From assembly GCF_900094575.1 (NCBI RefSeq), contig NZ_FMAE01000009.1, positions 186,001 through 250,000 of the forward strand: DNA of 64,000 nt, written 5' to 3'. The notes beneath the pieces are model-generated. The model did no database searches. It saw only the letters and a list, made by a program, of their open reading frames with translations, and was not told the origin of the DNA. This DNA is from Bradyrhizobium yuanmingense (GTDB taxonomy: Bacteria > Pseudomonadota > Alphaproteobacteria > Rhizobiales > Xanthobacteraceae). The stretch's first letter is position 1. Every line of letters starts with the position of its first letter. The position numbers were made by a program, and so were the translations under genes. Positions 54,327 through 63,139 of the stretch are shown one piece after another.

Positions 54327-55946
54327 TCACTTGCGGCTGACATCGCGATAATCCACCTGGCGGTGGAACTCATAGGTGTAGCCTTCGATCGACGGCGCCA
54401 TCACCGCGTCCTGATTGGGCTGCCACAGCATGATCTGCGGCATCAGGTCGACATGCATCGCGTTGAGCTTGCGGCCGGCTTCCTCGTACTTGGCCTTATC
54501 CGGCTCGAAGCGGGCCTCCTGCGCAATCGCGGCAAGGTCCGGATTGTTGATCGAAGAGTAATTCCAGCGCTGAGTGCCGGTGTAGAAGTTGCGGTAGAAA
54601 TAGTCGGTCGACGGCAGCCAGGCGACGATGCCTTCGGTGAAGAACGGCAGCTTCTTCTCGTTGATCTGCGTCGACATCTGCGCGTCCGGCAGCTTCTGGA
54701 TGTCGACCTTGATGCCGATCTTGCCAAGAGACTCCTTGACGAGGGCGGCCATCGGCTCGGCCGTCGAGGCCTGGCCGACATTGAAGCTGAAGGTGGTCGA
54801 GAAGCCTTCGGGCAGACCTGCAGCCTTGAGGTATTCCCTGGCCTTGTCGAGATCCATCTTCACCGGCTGTTGGAACGGATAGATGCCGTTCGCCGGCTTG
54901 CCGTCCGGCCAGGTCGCGCCGAACAGCGGCGCGCCGCGGCCGAACAGGGCCGCCTTGAACATGTCCTCATAGGGCAGCGCGGAAGCGATGGCGCGGCGGA
55001 CATTGACGTTGTCGAAGGGCGGGATCTGGTTGTTCATCGAGACGTAGGTGACCGCATTGTATTGCGGCGTCGAGATTACCTTGAGCTTGCCCTTGGCCTC
55101 CAGCGACTGCACGTCGCTGGCCTGCAGGTCGAGCACGAGATCGGCATCGCCGCGCTCGACGAGGTTGGCGCGGGTCGCCGGCTCCGGCACCGATTGCACG
55201 ATGACGCGCTTGAAGTACGCCGGCTTGCCGGGCGATCCCCGGTTCCAGGCCTCGTTGCGCTTGATGATCACCTGCTCGCCCGGCTTGAAGCTCTCGACCG
55301 CATAGGCGCCGCTGCCGGCGGTGTGCTCCTTCAGCCAGGCCGTGGCCCAGGGATCGTCAGCCGTCGCGTGCTCTTTCGCCACTTTCGAGTTGATGATCAT
55401 CGGGTACACGGTGGCAAGATTAGGCAGCGCAAGCTTGTCGGGTTTGGGAAGCGTCACCTCGATGGTGAGGGGATCGATCACCTTGAACTGATCGGCCGAC
55501 GTCAGCGAGCCCGTCAGCAGCTGCGCCTTGCCGAGGATCGGCGCGGTCACGCAGCGGTCGAGCGACCACTTGACATCCTCGGCCGTAACAGGCGAGCCGT
55601 CCTGGAACTTTGCATCCTTGCGCAGGCGGAAGGTGATCTTAAGGCCGTCGGGACTGACGTCATAGGATTCGGCGAGCTCGCCGGTGATCGTGTCGAGGTC
55701 GAACACCCATTTGCCGTTGAGCTGCTTGCGGCCGAATGCCACCAGCCTGTCATAGGTGCTCATGCTCAACGCGAAGGATTCGCGGGTCGAGCCGGGGATG
55801 TTGGGATCGAGCGTGTTGACGGAGGCGCCGGTGACGTAGCGCAAGGTCTCTGCCCTGGTTTGCGCTTGCGACGGCGCAGTGGCGATGAGCAGCAGCGCAG
55901 TGGTGGCGAGAACCGAGGTCGCCAGTCTGAAAGACACAAAACGCAT
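54327..55946 (-). CDS. dipeptide-type ABC transporter substrate-binding protein, importer A
   Basis: A 539-residue family 5 periplasmic binding protein with a Sec signal (MRFVSFRLATSVLATTALLL, cut after QA) and the family elements NTLDPNIPGSTRESFALSMSTYDRLV, DGLKITFRLRKDAKFQDGSPV and NNQIPPFDNVNVRRAIASALPYEDM. ATG 55946 is chosen over the frame head at 56069, which has no signal peptide. It leads importer A, 119 bases downstream of the flavin monooxygenase-like gene, with a 12-base palindrome between. Confidence 0.93.
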   Translation of the reverse strand: MRFVSFRLATSVLATTALLLIATAPSQAQTRAETLRYVTGASVNTLDPNIPGSTRESFALSMSTYDRLVAFGRKQLNGKWVFDLDTITGELAESYDVSPDGLKITFRLRKDAKFQDGSPVTAEDVKWSLDRCVTAPILGKAQLLTGSLTSADQFKVIDPLTIEVTLPKPDKLALPNLATVYPMIINSKVAKEHATADDPWATAWLKEHTAGSGAYAVESFKPGEQVIIKRNEAWNRGSPGKPAYFKRVIVQSVPEPATRANLVERGDADLVLDLQASDVQSLEAKGKLKVISTPQYNAVTYVSMNNQIPPFDNVNVRRAIASALPYEDMFKAALFGRGAPLFGATWPDGKPANGIYPFQQPVKMDLDKAREYLKAAGLPEGFSTTFSFNVGQASTAEPMAALVKESLGKIGIKVDIQKLPDAQMSTQINEKKLPFFTEGIVAWLPSTDYFYRNFYTGTQRWNYSSINNPDLAAIAQEARFEPDKAKYEEAGRKLNAMHVDLMPQIMLWQPNQDAVMAPSIEGYTYEFHRQVDYRDVSRK

Positions 55947-56015
55947 TGGTTTTTCCCTGAATTTCGAACGAGAACGCCAGCAAGGCAGGTTCAGAAGGAA
56001 GCAAGTTGCGCGCCA

Positions 56016-56027
56016 GTCCGATCGGAC
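56016..56027. promoter_or_regulatory. 12-base palindrome before importer A
   Basis: GTCCGATCGGAC is a perfect palindrome about 70 bases upstream of the importer A binding-protein start, inside the 119-base gap. It could be an operator for this unit. A palindrome of this length will occur by chance fairly often in 64 kb, so position is the main argument. Confidence 0.3.
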
Positions 56028-56065
56028 ATTTCGAGGGACGCGAGGTCGCGACGGCGCATGGGTGA

Positions 56066-57502
56066 TCACAGCGATTCCCCGATTTCTCGCGCCTGACGCG
56101 TCACCACAGCCTGGGGCACGTCATAGGCGCTGAGCGAATCCCAGTGCCGTGCGACATCGGCGCGAAACAGGCCGCGCGTCAGGCCGTGGACCAGCTTTGG
56201 AACGGCGGTCGTCATCGCATTGATCGACGATCCCGACGGGCCGAAGCTCATGGTCGAGGCGATGGCGAACAGATGGATGTCGGCGATCCACGGCGTCATT
56301 CCCGGCTCGCGCTCGGTGAAGGCATAGTCGTCGGCGAGATAGGGAAAGCGGCCGAGCCGTTCGTTGCGTTCGTCTTCCGGCGGCTGGTAGCGGTCGGCCC
56401 AGGTCGCGATGTTGCCGGCACATTGGGCGAGCTCGCCGCGGCCGGCAAAGTCCATGTCGATGCCGGTGCCGCAGATGACGAAATCGGCGGTGATGGCGCC
56501 GCGCGGCGTCTGGAGTTCAACGCCGTTATCAGTCTTGCGCGCGGCTTCGACCGGCGCGCCCTCGTGCAGTGTGAAGTTGGCGTGACGCGCGCAGCGGTCA
56601 TAGGTCGGCTGCGGAAATCCTTCCCGCATCTCGAGGATCTTGCGCATGAAGCGCCAGCGCCAGGCATCGTCGAGATCGCTGAGATGGCGCAGGAAGCCGC
56701 GAAAGGTCAGCCAGCGATAGGGCTGGATCACCTGGATCTGAGCGCGTCGGCACAGCAGGCGCACTTCAGCGGCACCGGCCTCCAGCGCAGTCGCCGCATT
56801 GTCGAAAGCGGAGGCGCCGGCACCGATCACGGCGACGCGCTTGCCGCGCAGGCTTTCGAAATCGATGTCGTCGGCGACGGTTGCAACAGAGCTCGCCGGC
56901 AGATGCACCAGCTGCTCCGGAATCATCCAGCCGCCCATGCCCTCCTGCCCTGTCGCCAGCACGATTTTGCGGGCATAGAGCGTTTCGACCTCTGCTGCCC
57001 GTTTCACGCGCGCAGCGAGCAGGCCGTCAGCCGCCGGCGCGATCTCCTTGAGCTCGCAAGCGTTGCGCACCGGCAAGCCGACCGCGCGCCGCAGCCAGAG
57101 CAGATACTCCGCCCAATGCTCGCGCGCGATCAGGCCGAGCTCCTGCCAGCTCGCCTTGCCGAAGCGGGCCTCGTGCCAGGACTGGTACGTCAGGCCGGGG
57201 ATGTCGAGGTCGGGCCCGGTGTAGTCCTTCGGGCTGCGGAGCGTCGGCATCCGGGCGTAGGTGAGCCACGGGCCCTCCTTGCCCTCTTCGGCCTTGTCGA
57301 TCAGCAGGATGTTGCTGACGCGCGAGCGCAGCAGGCCGAAGCCGATGGCGATGCCGGACTGGCCGGCGCCGACGATGAGAACATCCAGCGCCGGCTTGCC
57401 GTCTGGCCCCGCTTTCGGTTCGAGCCACGCCGCGCCGGGATGCGCGATCCGAGCGAGATCGGCGTGAATGTCGGCTTCGAGCTGGGTCAGCGTCTCACTC
57501 AT
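56066..57502 (-). CDS. flavin-dependent monooxygenase-like NAD(P)/FAD oxidoreductase
   Basis: A 478-residue two-dinucleotide-site flavoprotein. An N-terminal helix precedes the FAD motif (DVLIVGAGQSGIAIGFGLLRSRV) and a second NAD(P) motif appears at VAVIGAGASAFDNAATALEAG. PWLTYARMPTLRSPKDYTGPDLDIPGLTYQSWHE and TGQEGMGGWMIPEQL resemble class B flavin monooxygenases, though the FMO fingerprint FxGxxxHxxxY is not seen. It probably oxidises a nitrogen or sulfur centre in a small substrate. It shares the coupled unit with SDR and epimerase genes. Confidence 0.85.
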   Translation of the reverse strand: MSETLTQLEADIHADLARIAHPGAAWLEPKAGPDGKPALDVLIVGAGQSGIAIGFGLLRSRVSNILLIDKAEEGKEGPWLTYARMPTLRSPKDYTGPDLDIPGLTYQSWHEARFGKASWQELGLIAREHWAEYLLWLRRAVGLPVRNACELKEIAPAADGLLAARVKRAAEVETLYARKIVLATGQEGMGGWMIPEQLVHLPASSVATVADDIDFESLRGKRVAVIGAGASAFDNAATALEAGAAEVRLLCRRAQIQVIQPYRWLTFRGFLRHLSDLDDAWRWRFMRKILEMREGFPQPTYDRCARHANFTLHEGAPVEAARKTDNGVELQTPRGAITADFVICGTGIDMDFAGRGELAQCAGNIATWADRYQPPEDERNERLGRFPYLADDYAFTEREPGMTPWIADIHLFAIASTMSFGPSGSSINAMTTAVPKLVHGLTRGLFRADVARHWDSLSAYDVPQAVVTRQAREIGESL

Positions 57503-58248
57503 GCGGCGAGCCAGCCTCCGTCGACCACCATCACGGTGCCGGTCGTGAACGACGAGGCATCGCTCGCGAGATGCAGTGCGGTTTGCGCGATCTCCTCAGG
57601 CACGCCGAAGCGCTTCATGGCGTGGCGGTTGCGCGAGGCCTCGCGCACTTGCTCGGAATTGGCGTGCCGGGCAAAGCTGCGGCGAAGCATCGGCGTGTCG
57701 ATTGCGCCGGGCGCGATCGCGTTGACACGGATGCCATCCGTTGCGAAATCCACCGCCATGGTCCGCGTCAGGCTGATGATCGCGCCCTTGGCCGCGATAT
57801 AGGCGCTGTTGCCCTTGCCGCCGGCAATGGCGAGCTGCGATGCCAGCGTGATGATCGAGCCGCTGTTCTGCCGCTGCATCTGCGGCACCGCAGCCCGCGC
57901 CCACAGCCAGGTGCCGCCGACATTGGCGCGGAACACCGCATCCCAGTCGTCCAGGCTCGTGGTCAGCACCGTGCCACCACAGGAGAAGCCAGCCGCGGTC
58001 ATGAGGATATCGAGCCGACCATGCCGGGCCACGACGTCGCCGACGACGGTTTCGGCGAATGCGCCATCGCCGACGTCGCCGATATGCGTCGTCGCTTCGC
58101 CGATAAGGCTCAGCGTTTCCTCGAGGCCCGCGGCGTCACGATCGACCAAAGCAAGGCGCGCGCCCTCCTCCGCGAACAGTTTTGCGCTGGCGCGGCCGAT
58201 GCCCGAGCCTGCGCCGGTGATGATGGCCGTGCGCCCCTGCAGCCGCAT
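57499..58248 (-). CDS. short-chain dehydrogenase/reductase (SDR)
   Basis: A 249-residue classical SDR. It has the cofactor motif ITGAGSGIGRASAKLF, TAAGFSCGG for the NNAG site, the catalytic Ser in SIITLASQLAIAGG and the Tyr/Lys pair in AYIAAKGAII, and a typical end VMVVDGGWLAA. It oxidises or reduces an alcohol/ketone with NAD(P). The stop overlaps the start of the monooxygenase-like gene (ATGA) and the start lies one base after the epimerase-like stop. Confidence 0.92.
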   Translation of the reverse strand: MRLQGRTAIITGAGSGIGRASAKLFAEEGARLALVDRDAAGLEETLSLIGEATTHIGDVGDGAFAETVVGDVVARHGRLDILMTAAGFSCGGTVLTTSLDDWDAVFRANVGGTWLWARAAVPQMQRQNSGSIITLASQLAIAGGKGNSAYIAAKGAIISLTRTMAVDFATDGIRVNAIAPGAIDTPMLRRSFARHANSEQVREASRNRHAMKRFGVPEEIAQTALHLASDASSFTTGTVMVVDGGWLAA

Positions 58249-58249
58249 G

Positions 58250-59224
58250 TCAGATCCCCTCCCTGTGCTGCATCCACCAGGCGCTCATCGCGGCAGCTGA
58301 CTCCGCACAGCCGAACCGCGCGCGCCAGCCGAATTCGTCGGCCATTCGCCTCACTGAGAGCGGCGCGCGATCGCCTCCATGAAGCTTGATGAAGGTCTTC
58401 TCGCCCGGCTCCGCCAGCCGACACTCCAGCCCGGGATGCAGGGCCGCAAAAGCCTCGCCCCATTGCAGCGCCGACCAGGCCGCGCCGCTGGAGATATTGT
58501 AGAGCCGATGGCGCGGCCGCTCGGCTTCGATCAGCACAGCCACGGCCTCGGCGGCGTCCGGCGCGTAGGTCCAATCCTTGATGCCTGGCGCCGGCAGCAG
58601 CGCCGGCTCGCTGCGCGCGAATGCGGCTAGAATCTGAAACTGGAGGCTTGGCGTATCGCGCACCTTCCCGATGCGTTCCCACGGACCGAACACTGCGCTT
58701 AAGCGCACACTCAGAAAATCGCCTCCCCACAACTCGGCAAGCCGCGCCACGGATCTCTCTGACGTGAATTTGCTGACGGCGTAGAAGGAGACGGGATCGC
58801 ACGGCGTCTCCTCGTCCAATATCGGATAGCGTTGCCCCGCGGCTCCATAGGCAGATGCTGACGACAGATTGATCACACGCCGAACACCGCGGCGGATCGC
58901 AGCGCTCAGAATCGGGAACTGAGCCATCACATTGATCTCGAGAATGCTCGAGGTCGTGGACCGCTCGAGCTGATCCCCGGCAGTTATGGCAGCGCCAAGG
59001 ACAATCGCGTCAAAGCCCTGCTTTACAAGCGTTTCGATCCTCTCGACGTCCGAGATCTCGCCCTGAATAATCGTGAGCCGCTCCCGGTAGTCGGCAAAGG
59101 ATCGCTCCGCTCCAGCCGGCAGTTGCTTACGATCATACAGCGTCACCTCATGCCCGCGCGCGAGCAGCACCTCGGCGAGATTGAGGCCGACAAAGCCGGT
59201 GCCGCCGAAGATGACGATCCTCAT
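58250..59224 (-). CDS. NAD-dependent epimerase/dehydratase family protein
   Basis: A 324-residue extended SDR. The N-terminal motif RIVIFGGTGFVGLNLAEVLLARG, VINLSSASAYG and the catalytic YAVSK segment (FYAVSKFTSERS) are clear. Members act on nucleotide sugars or other small substrates. ATG 59224 is preceded by AGGATCG-like bases and lies 16 bases from the hydantoinase stop. In this unit the substrate is more likely a small acid or lactone than a sugar. Confidence 0.85.
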   Translation of the reverse strand: MRIVIFGGTGFVGLNLAEVLLARGHEVTLYDRKQLPAGAERSFADYRERLTIIQGEISDVERIETLVKQGFDAIVLGAAITAGDQLERSTTSSILEINVMAQFPILSAAIRRGVRRVINLSSASAYGAAGQRYPILDEETPCDPVSFYAVSKFTSERSVARLAELWGGDFLSVRLSAVFGPWERIGKVRDTPSLQFQILAAFARSEPALLPAPGIKDWTYAPDAAEAVAVLIEAERPRHRLYNISSGAAWSALQWGEAFAALHPGLECRLAEPGEKTFIKLHGGDRAPLSVRRMADEFGWRARFGCAESAAAMSAWWMQHREGI

Positions 59225-59240
59225 CGCACGCGATCCACCA

Positions 59241-60710
59241 TCACAGCAGCTCTGCCCCAAAATTCCGTTCGGGATCCATGTCGGCGACGAGCCGGCCGGT
59301 CGGCCTGGCCGCCTCGCCGCCGCTGCGCGCCAGGAATTTTCCGCTGCCGGCGCTCGCGAGGCACTTGTCGCCCTCGATGATCACGCGGCCGCGCGAAAGC
59401 ACCGACACCGGCCAACCCTTGAGCTTGCGACCCGCGAACGGCGTGTAGCCGGCAAGGTCGTGCATCATCTCGTCGGCGATGGTGACCTCGCGGTTGGGAT
59501 CCCAGATCGCGATATCGGCGTCGGCGCCGACGGCGATCGAGCCCTTGCGCGGATGCAGGTTGTAGATCTTTGCAGGCGCCGTTGCGGTCAGCTCGACGAA
59601 TTTCTCCAGGCCCAGCCGACCCTTCGATACCATCGCGTCGAACAACAGCGGCAGCCGCAGCTCCAGGCCCGGCAGGCCGTTGGCGACCTGCTTGAAATTC
59701 GGATTGGGGCCGGCGCGCAGCTTGCCGGTCTCGTCGTAGCGATACGGCGCGTGGTCCGACGAGATGGTCTGGAGATCGCCGAGCGAGAGCGCCTGCCACA
59801 GCGCCTCCTGGTCGGCATGCGAGCGCGGCGGCGGGCTGCACATCCATTTGGCGCCTTCCGCGCCGGGCTTGTCGAGATCAGCGGCGGTCAGGAACAGGTA
59901 TTGCGGACAGGTCTCGGCAAAGACCTTGAGCCCCTGCCCGCGCGAGTCGCGGATCACCTTGGCGCCTTCGGCTGTCGAGACATGGAAGATCATGATCGGC
60001 TGGTCGATCAACGCCGCCATGCCGATCAGCCGGGTGAAGGCCTCGGCTTCCGACACGCGGGCGTGGCTGACGGCGTGGTATTTCGGCATGGTGTAGCCGC
60101 GCGACAGCAGCCGCTTCACCATCCAGGCGATGATGCCGTGGTTCTCGGCATGGGCGCATAACATCGCGCCGGACTGACGCGCCGCGAGCAGGATGTCGAG
60201 CAGCGGCTCGTCATCGACCTTGAGGCGGTCATAGGTCATGAAGATCTTGATCGAGGCATGGCCCTGCTTCACCAGCGCGGGAATGTGTTCCTCGACCGTC
60301 TCCTTGGTCGCGTCCGCAATGATCATGTGAAAGGCGTAGTCGATCACCGCACCCTTCTTCGCCAGGGCGTGATAGTCCGCGACGACCTCAGGCAGCTTCA
60401 TGCCGACATGTTGAGCCGCGAACGGAATCACCGTGGTGGTGCCGCCGAAAGCGGCAGAGACGGTCGCGCTCTCGAACGTGTCGGCGTTCATGATGCCGGC
60501 GGCCGACAGCTGCTCGATATGGGCGTGGCTGTCGACGCCGCCGGGCAGCACCAGCTTGCCGCGCGCGTCGATCTCGCGCTTTGCGGGCGGAAGCCCGCGG
60601 CCGATGGCCGCAATGGTCTCGCCGGAGATGGCGACGTCGGCCTCGAAGACGTCGGTCGTGGTGGCGACGCGGCCGCCGCGGATGATCATGTCGTAAGCGG
60701 GTTCAGTCAT
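59241..60710 (-). CDS. hydA: dihydropyrimidinase/D-hydantoinase
   Basis: A 489-residue amidohydrolase that opens hydantoin or dihydropyrimidine rings to N-carbamoyl products. The metal site is intact: His62 and His64 in GVDSHAHIEQ, the carboxylated Lys155 in GHASIKIFMTYD, His187 in LCAHAENHG, His243 in IFHVSTAEG and Asp319 in SSDHAPYR. GGAGTG precedes ATG 60710. It is divergent from the racemase gene across 56 bases and is followed by the epimerase-like gene. Confidence 0.93.
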   Translation of the reverse strand: MTEPAYDMIIRGGRVATTTDVFEADVAISGETIAAIGRGLPPAKREIDARGKLVLPGGVDSHAHIEQLSAAGIMNADTFESATVSAAFGGTTTVIPFAAQHVGMKLPEVVADYHALAKKGAVIDYAFHMIIADATKETVEEHIPALVKQGHASIKIFMTYDRLKVDDEPLLDILLAARQSGAMLCAHAENHGIIAWMVKRLLSRGYTMPKYHAVSHARVSEAEAFTRLIGMAALIDQPIMIFHVSTAEGAKVIRDSRGQGLKVFAETCPQYLFLTAADLDKPGAEGAKWMCSPPPRSHADQEALWQALSLGDLQTISSDHAPYRYDETGKLRAGPNPNFKQVANGLPGLELRLPLLFDAMVSKGRLGLEKFVELTATAPAKIYNLHPRKGSIAVGADADIAIWDPNREVTIADEMMHDLAGYTPFAGRKLKGWPVSVLSRGRVIIEGDKCLASAGSGKFLARSGGEAARPTGRLVADMDPERNFGAELL

Positions 60711-60766
60711 GAGGCACTCCGTGATAGGCTTGAGGCACGTTCGCTAGATCTCGCAGGAAGTCCATC

Positions 60767-61429
60767 ATGTCCCGGCCACGCATTCTCGTCATCAACCCGA
60801 ACTCCAACCACAAGGTCACGCAGGGGCTGGAGGACGCGTTGAAGCCGCTCGATTTCGAGGGCGGGCCGGAAGTGGTCTGCCAGACGCTGGCCGAGGGTCC
60901 GTTCGGCATTGAAAGCCAGGCGGACGCCGATAGCGTTGCGATCCCGCTGCGAAAGCTGGTCGAAAGCGACAACAGCTCGGCCGCCTTCGTCATCGCCTGC
61001 TACAGCGATCCCGGGCTGCAGGTTTGCCGCGAAGGCACCGACCGGCCCGTGTTCGGCATCGCCGAGTGCGGCGTGCTGACGGCGCTTTCCCGCGCGGAGA
61101 CTTTTGGCGTCATCGCGATCGCCCAGCGCTCGATCCCGCGGCACATGCGCTATCTCAGGCAGATGGGCCTGACCGACCGCTTTTCCGGCGAGCGGCCGCT
61201 GAACATGAGCGTCGCCGAAACCGCCTCCGGCGAAGGCACGCTCGCCAAGATGATCGAGGTCGGCCGCGCGCTGCGCGACGAGGACGGCGCCCGTGCCATC
61301 GTGATGGGCTGCGCCGGCATGGCCCGCCACCGCCGTGCGCTGGAAGACGCGCTGCGGATTCCCGTCATCGACCCGACACAGGCGGCCGTCAGCATGGCGC
61401 TGGGTACGGTGCAGTTCTCGGCTCACTAG
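60767..61429 (+). CDS. hydantoin racemase (Asp/Glu racemase family)
   Basis: A 220-residue cofactor-independent racemase. The two catalytic cysteines, Cys78 (VIACYSDPGL) and Cys182 (VMGCAGMA), sit in the places expected for allantoin/hydantoin racemases, and ILVINPNSNHKVTQGLEDALKPL opens the protein. It converts 5-substituted hydantoins between L and D forms and so lets a stereospecific hydantoinase consume both. Its stop overlaps the flavin reductase stop (CTAG, tail to tail). It is the only plus-strand gene of this region. Confidence 0.93.
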   Translation: MSRPRILVINPNSNHKVTQGLEDALKPLDFEGGPEVVCQTLAEGPFGIESQADADSVAIPLRKLVESDNSSAAFVIACYSDPGLQVCREGTDRPVFGIAECGVLTALSRAETFGVIAIAQRSIPRHMRYLRQMGLTDRFSGERPLNMSVAETASGEGTLAKMIEVGRALRDEDGARAIVMGCAGMARHRRALEDALRIPVIDPTQAAVSMALGTVQFSAH

Positions 61430-62094
61430 GCGTCCTTCAGCTCGTTGGTGTCCTGGCGCGCGAGCCATTGCGCATGGCTCTCGCGGACAAGGGCAAACGT
61501 ATCCCGCTGCGTGGTGTAGAGATTGCCGAACATGCGGCCAATCGGCCGGTAAGCGTCGAGATCGACATACATGTTGGCGGTGTCGACTAGCCCCTCGCGG
61601 GCGTGAACCCGCAAGACCTCGCCGACCAGGAGCTCGCGATCGGGCGAGAAGGTCATCACGACATGGCGCCGGCATTCCAGCGCGAAGGGCGCCGCGGCGA
61701 GACGCGGCACCTTCACGTCGACGGAGGGAAGCGTCGCCAGGCCCGTCGCGGCGACCTCGCTGTCGCCGGAGGGGAAATCGACCGCGCAGTCGTTCATCGC
61801 GCCCGACAGCGCCTCGTCCACCATGTGCACCACGAACTCGCCGTCGCGATGGATGTTGCGGGTGGTGTCCTTCGGCGAGTGATCCGGCTTGTGCTGGAGC
61901 CCGAGCACGATCAGCGCCGGACTTTCGGAGAACACGTTGAAAAAGCTGAACGGCGCGGCATTCACCGCCCCGTTCTCATCCAACGTCGTCACCAGCGCGA
62001 TCGGCCGCGGCACCACCACGCCGCAAAGCAGCTTGTAGCGATCGCGCGGATCGAGTTCACGCAAGGATATGCCCTTGTCAGCCATCGGCGTCAC
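61426..62094 (-). CDS. flavin reductase (FMN-binding split-barrel) family protein
   Basis: A 222-residue protein of the flavin-reductase family (LCGVVVPRPIALVTTLDENGAVNAAPFSFFNVFSESPALIVLGLQ, DGEFVVHMVDEAL, CRRHVVMTFSPDRELLVGEV). It makes reduced FMN/FAD for a partner monooxygenase or binds a flavin itself; the RutF-like partner in pyrimidine catabolism is of this kind. Start GTG 62094 overlaps the carbamoylase stop (GTGA), or ATG 62085. Confidence 0.88.
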   Translation of the reverse strand: MTPMADKGISLRELDPRDRYKLLCGVVVPRPIALVTTLDENGAVNAAPFSFFNVFSESPALIVLGLQHKPDHSPKDTTRNIHRDGEFVVHMVDEALSGAMNDCAVDFPSGDSEVAATGLATLPSVDVKVPRLAAAPFALECRRHVVMTFSPDRELLVGEVLRVHAREGLVDTANMYVDLDAYRPIGRMFGNLYTTQRDTFALVRESHAQWLARQDTNELKDA

Positions 62095-63023
62095 TTCTCC
62101 GGCGGGGGCACCGCGCCGGTCTGGCTGGTGATCAGACCGTAATGCTCGATGCGGCGATGCCGGGCGAAATCGAAGATCGTGGTCTTGCCGAACGTCGTGG
62201 CATCGAGGTCGCAGGGATGAACCAGAACTTCGTCATCTTCGGTCTTCGCTTCCGCGACGATCTCGCCGTTGGGATCGACGATCAGGCTGCCGCCGAACAG
62301 CGGGTGACCATCCTCGACGCCGGCCTTGGCGACGGCGACCACCCAGGTCGCGTTCTGATAGGCGCCGGCCTGCACCGAGAGGCGGTTGTGGAACAGGCGC
62401 TTTTCGACGCCCTCCTCGCTCTTCTCGGCATTCACTGACGGCGTGTTGTAGCCGATCAGCACCATTTCGACGCCCTGCAGGCCCATGACGCGATAGGTCT
62501 CGGGCCAGCGGCGGTCGTTGCAGATCGCCATGCCGATGATGCCGCCGAGCTCGCGCCAGACCTTGAAGCCGAGATCGCCCGGCTCGAAATAGCGCTTCTC
62601 CAGGTGCTGGTGCGAGCGCTTGCTGTCGTATTCCACATGGCCAGGCAGATGCACCTTGCGGTATTTGCCGACGATCCTGCCGGACTTGTCGGTCAGGATC
62701 GCGGTGTTGAAGTGGTGGCCATCGGGCGTCAGCTCGGCATAGCCGAAATTCATCGCGATCCCGTGCTGGGCCGCACGCTCGAACAGCGGCCTGGTCGCAG
62801 CGTTCGGCATTTCGCGCTCGAACCAGATGTCGAACTCGGCGCGGTCCTCGACGTACCAGCGCGGGAAGAACGTCGTCAGCGCCAGCTCGGGATAGACGAT
62901 CAGGTCGGCACCCTTGCTCTTGGCTTCGTCCATCAGCGCGATCATGCGCTTGACCACGGCCTCGCGGCTGTCGGCTTTCTGAATCGGGCCCATCTGGGCG
63001 GCGGCGACATTGACGATGCGCAT
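62091..63023 (-). CDS. N-carbamoyl-D-amino acid hydrolase (nitrilase superfamily)
   Basis: A 310-residue carbamoylase that converts N-carbamoyl-D-amino acids to D-amino acids, CO2 and ammonia. The catalytic triad is Glu46 (VYPELALTTFFPRW), Lys123 (GKYRKVHLPGH) and Cys168 (AICNDRRWPETYRVMG). The surrounding sequence closely resembles Agrobacterium D-carbamoylases (QHLEKRYFEPGDLGF, GYNTPSVN). It completes the hydantoin pathway with the hydantoinase and racemase. Start ATG 63023 overlaps the small ORF before it. Confidence 0.93.
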   Translation of the reverse strand: MRIVNVAAAQMGPIQKADSREAVVKRMIALMDEAKSKGADLIVYPELALTTFFPRWYVEDRAEFDIWFEREMPNAATRPLFERAAQHGIAMNFGYAELTPDGHHFNTAILTDKSGRIVGKYRKVHLPGHVEYDSKRSHQHLEKRYFEPGDLGFKVWRELGGIIGMAICNDRRWPETYRVMGLQGVEMVLIGYNTPSVNAEKSEEGVEKRLFHNRLSVQAGAYQNATWVVAVAKAGVEDGHPLFGGSLIVDPNGEIVAEAKTEDDEVLVHPCDLDATTFGKTTIFDFARHRRIEHYGLITSQTGAVPPPEK

Positions 63024-63139
63024 CAGCGAGTTCCTGATTTCTTGAGTTTCTTGGCGAGGCTGGGGATCGCAGCTTCAGGGACGAGGCGCACGCAGCATAT
63101 CGCAGCCTCGCGCTGTTTTTCCAGCCAAGCAGCTTTCAT
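63023..63139 (-). CDS. small ORF bridging two genes, 38 residues
   Basis: A 38-codon frame fills the gap between the acyl-CoA synthetase and carbamoylase genes. Its ATG (63139-63137) overlaps the synthetase TGA (ATGA) and its TGA (63025-63023) overlaps the carbamoylase ATG (TGATG). The product begins MKAAWLEKQREAAICCVRLV and ends in a Lys-rich tail (KKLKKSGTR). No family recognised. It may be a coupled leader peptide or chance. Confidence 0.35.
   Translation of the reverse strand: MKAAWLEKQREAAICCVRLVPEAAIPSLAKKLKKSGTR

Noticed and set aside
54099..56096. Plus-strand open frame of 665 codons opposite the importer A binding protein
   Set aside because: Low-complexity composition and no domain; a shadow of the real minus-strand gene.
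56144..57802. Plus-strand open frame of 552 codons opposite the monooxygenase-like and SDR genes
   Set aside because: No domain or ribosome-binding site; spans two real genes on the other strand.
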